Positions 61,370 through 64,000 of a stretch of 64,000 nucleotides of DNA are shown here, piece after piece. This DNA is from Synanceia verrucosa (taxonomy: Eukaryota > Chordata > Actinopteri > Perciformes > Synanceiidae). Position 1 is the first letter of the stretch, and each line of letters begins with the position of its first letter. The notes under the pieces are model-generated. The model was not told where the DNA came from. It searched no databases and worked only from the letters and a program-made list of their open reading frames with translations. Position numbers and translations under genes: made by a program. The DNA lies in the NCBI GenBank assembly GCA_029721515.1, contig CM056564.1:5456011-5520010 (forward strand). Direction: 5' to 3'.

Positions 61370-62160
61370 TCTATTGGTTCTCTTGGTTCTCTCTGTTTTT
61401 TTCTTGGTTCTCTGTTGGTTCTCTTTGGTTCACTCTGGTGATCTCTGATTGTCTCTTGGTTCTATATGGTTCTCTCCTGGTTCTCTCTATGGTTCTCTCT
61501 ATAGTTCTCTCTCTGTGTTCTTTCTTGTTCTATCAGGTTATCTTGATTCTCTCTTGGTTCTGTCAGGGTTCTCTTTGGTTCTCTCCGGTTCTCTCTTGGT
61601 TCTCTCTTGGTTCTCTATGGTTCTCTCTTAGTTCTCTCTTGGTTTTCTCTGGGTTCTTTCTTGTTCTGTCAGGTTATCTTGGTTCTCTCTTGGTTCTGTC
61701 AGGGGTCTCTTTGGTTCTCTCCGGTTCTCTCTTGGTTCTCTCTGGGTTCTTTCTTGTTCTGTCGGGCTATCTTGGTTCTCTCTTGGTTCTGTCAGGGGTC
61801 TCTTTGGTTCTCTCTGGTTCTCTCTTGGTTCTCTCTAGTTCTCTCTTAGTTCTCTCTTGGTTCTCTCTGTGTTCTTTCTTGTTCTGTCAGGGTTCTCTTT
61901 GGTTCTCTTTGGTTCTCTCCGGTTCTCTCAGTTCTCTATGGTTCTCTCTTAGTTCTCTCTTGGTTCTCTCTGGGTTCTTTCTTGTTCTGTCAAGTTATCA
62001 TGGGTCTCTCTCTTGGTTCTGTCAGGGGTCTCTTTGGTTCTCTCCAGTTCTCTCTTGGTTCTCTCTGGTTCTCTCTTGGTTCTCTCTGGGTTCTGTCTTG
62101 TTCTCTCTAGTTATCTTGGTTCTCTCTTGGTTCTCTCTGGGTTCTCTCTTGGTTCCGTCT
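61370..62160 (+). repeat. GGTTCTCTCT minisatellite with higher-order structure
   Basis: About 790 nt of 10-11-nt units, TTGGTTCTCTC and variants. Larger blocks recur: TTCTTTCTTGTTCTGTCAGG-type segments appear near 61515, 61655, 61750, 61875 and 61975, at spacings of about 95-140 nt. A 268-codon frame runs through it encoding only S/L/W/F/V-rich repeats; this follows from units free of stops in one frame and is not evidence of a protein. Confidence 0.93.
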
Positions 62161-63627
62161 TGTGTTTAGGCATAATTTAACTTATATATTCATAAATTTA
62201 ATGTTGCTGTAATCAACTCTTTTCATTATATTAGCCCTTGCTGTTTGTCCCAGTTGCTAGTAGGATCATCTTACAGCATTTGAAAAGAAATATGAACACC
62301 TGCAGCGTCTGTGTTTCAGACAGAGAAAGAGAGAGCAGATCTTTTTCCTCAGTGACAGTCAGAATTCAGAAGTTTTTCATAAATTTCCACAACATTTCAT
62401 CAACAGCCACACAAACATCCAGAGAAGGAAGGAGGACAGAGTAGTCATATGTCATCTTCCATCTGTCGACTGAAGGGTGGAGAGGAGGTGAGTCAAAATT
62501 AAGCTGTGACGTTCCTTCATTATCTGATGGAAAGCTCAGATCCATTTAGACAAATGAGCTGATTTTATCTTCAACCTATTCTCTCCATCAACACAAAATG
62601 ACACACGTTTTGATTGAAGAAAAGAGAATACAAAACAGGATCAGTAGGTCGACATAATACAACACACTCAAACTATCAGTTCAACACTAATTGTCATTTC
62701 AATAATGAAAACAACAGTATGAGTAATTATTTTCCCCAGGTTCAGGATATGAAACTGACAAAAATGAAAACTCTTTGGTAGTTTTAAAGCACATGTTATG
62801 GTCAAGCTTTCAAACTGGTTTTTATGTCGTGGAATACTGAGAATGTTATAAAAAGAAAAAGCTTGAATGGGAATTTCACAGTGGGGAATATACTTCTGGG
62901 CAGTGGCTCCTCCCACTAAATCCCTTATGTGGGCAGAAAATGTCTCACCCCGAGAATCTCCAGTAAGATTCAAAAAGTGTCCAATATTGCTGCAGGTGGA
63001 TTAACACTGAAGTCAAATGAAACCCCTCACTGTCAAGAAGCCAAAGGGTGCTGGAGGTTGGACTAAACATTGCTACTGTGTGATGTAGGAATGAAAACCC
63101 CAAGGAGAATTTAACTAAAAAGGTGAGAATAAAATTTGAATAAAGAAGACACATCTGAAAAGAATCCATTGTTATTTTTGATTGTCATATTGTCTCTGGT
63201 TATTTGAGGTTTTGATATTTTAAGCCCCATGAATCACCGTTGTGTCATCATGAAAAGAAGTTAGAAAAGGGGAGGAAATGACAAGAAGGAGAAGGATCTA
63301 ATGAAGGAGGAAACCTGAGTTGGCTTGTGCTTGATTGTATTAGAAATATGAAGTCAAAGGAGGTTAGTTACTTCTTATCTTTATCTCACTGTGTCTCTTA
63401 TTGACAATCATTTAAGATAACTGATATGAGGAGAAGAAGAGATAAAGAAGAAGCTGTCAAAAATTTCAGGATGAGTTTGTGTATCAAAACAGATATCTAT
63501 TAAAGACTCAAGCATATCCAGAGTGCCTGTGTTTACACAAGTCACCGTCTCCAGGCAACCAACGAGGCAAGTCGGCGTTAACGAGCTGTATCAAAGCAGT
63601 TGTATGAGGCCTCTTCAGAGCAACACT

Positions 63628-63632
63628 GTGTG

Positions 63633-63663
<31 letters not shown>

Positions 63664-63783
63664 TAGAGGAGAGTGTGAGTGGGTGTTTGCGAATGTTTCA
63701 GGTTCATGGAGTTGAAATTAAAATCATGTATGAGAGTCCTGAGTGTGTGTGTGCGTGTGTGTGTGTGCGTGTGTGTGTGTGTG
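63628..63783 (+). repeat. Two (TG)n microsatellites
   Basis: TG runs at 63628-63663 and 63744-63783, the second with CG interruptions, are separated by about 80 nt of ordinary sequence. Confidence 0.93.
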
Positions 63784-64000
63784 TTCTTCCAAACGTAACT
63801 CCCTAAGGACTTTTTGAGGAATTTTTGAGAGCTTGAGTGAGGATATTTTCGAAAGGGAGATATTTGAAATTTCTTACAATATCCTGATGCTTTTCTGAAG
63901 TATAATTATATTTTGCTCAGTATTTCTGTGCAGCGTCTCCGTGGTGACAGTCCTCTACAACAGCAACAGCTGGGAACAGTGACAAGAAGCCACTTGTCAA

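Larger units (their letters stand above)
57721..64000. other. Intergenic sequence downstream of neo1
   Basis: No exon of a neighbouring gene is recognised on either strand. It contains two MITEs (58824-59446, 59537-59998), a weak uncharacterised frame (60315-60578), a GGTTCTCTCT-type minisatellite (about 61370-62160) and TG runs (63628-63783). 57721-58823 and 62170-63600 show nothing I can name. In mammals HCN4 lies downstream of NEO1, but I see no sign of it here. Confidence 0.6.

Noticed and set aside
61363..62169. 268-codon open frame
   Set aside because: It is a stop-free reading of a GGTTCTCTCT minisatellite, with only S/L/F/W/V repeats and no domain or splice context.
57721..64000. 3' end of an hcn4-like gene on the minus strand, expected from mammalian gene order
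   Set aside because: No frame on either strand resembles an HCN channel tail.

Overview
This window is intron-rich, repeat-rich vertebrate DNA from a ray-finned (probably teleost) fish. The signs are abundant CA/TG microsatellites, Tc1-like transposons, hAT- and Harbinger-like MITEs, and several copies of a tRNA-headed SINE with the fish-type ATGGATGG tail. The species cannot be named from the sequence.

The only protein-coding gene I can support is the 3' part of neogenin (neo1) on the + strand. I recognise it from remembered mammalian neogenin. Eight exons are recovered, all with AG/GT borders and continuous reading phase: 3950-4015, 11838-12000, 12649-12872, 13258-13371, 20648-20797, 24962-25261, 39559-39707 and 48290-48379 (stop TAA). 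They encode the last ~418 residues: the juxtamembrane linker, the transmembrane helix and the whole cytoplasmic tail. The tail carries the conserved P1, P2 and P3 segments; P2 contains a WAVE-complex-binding (WIRS) motif. The immunoglobulin and fibronectin III ectodomain exons lie upstream of the window. Whether this is neo1a or neo1b cannot be decided here.

Layout: 1-3949 is the end of an upstream intron with a broken Tc1-like element and a hAT MITE. 4016-48289 holds seven introns (0.4 to 14.3 kb) with MITEs, SINEs, microsatellites, a 1.37 kb internally deleted Tc1-like element and a four-element nested insertion stack at 34.8-36.7 kb. 48380 to about 57720 is a candidate very long 3' UTR ending at AATAAA 57698-57703; it contains a 550 bp MITE and a 1.09 kb inverted-repeat element. 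57721-64000 looks intergenic, with two MITEs, a GGTTCTCTCT minisatellite and TG repeats; no gene is recognised there.

Nearly all other open frames are low-complexity or transposon-derived. I found no new multi-gene system. The most informative structures are the nested insertions with intact target-site duplications, the long inverted repeat in the putative 3' UTR, the perfect palindromes near 7.4-7.8 kb, and a run of phase-1 symmetric exons in the neogenin tail.
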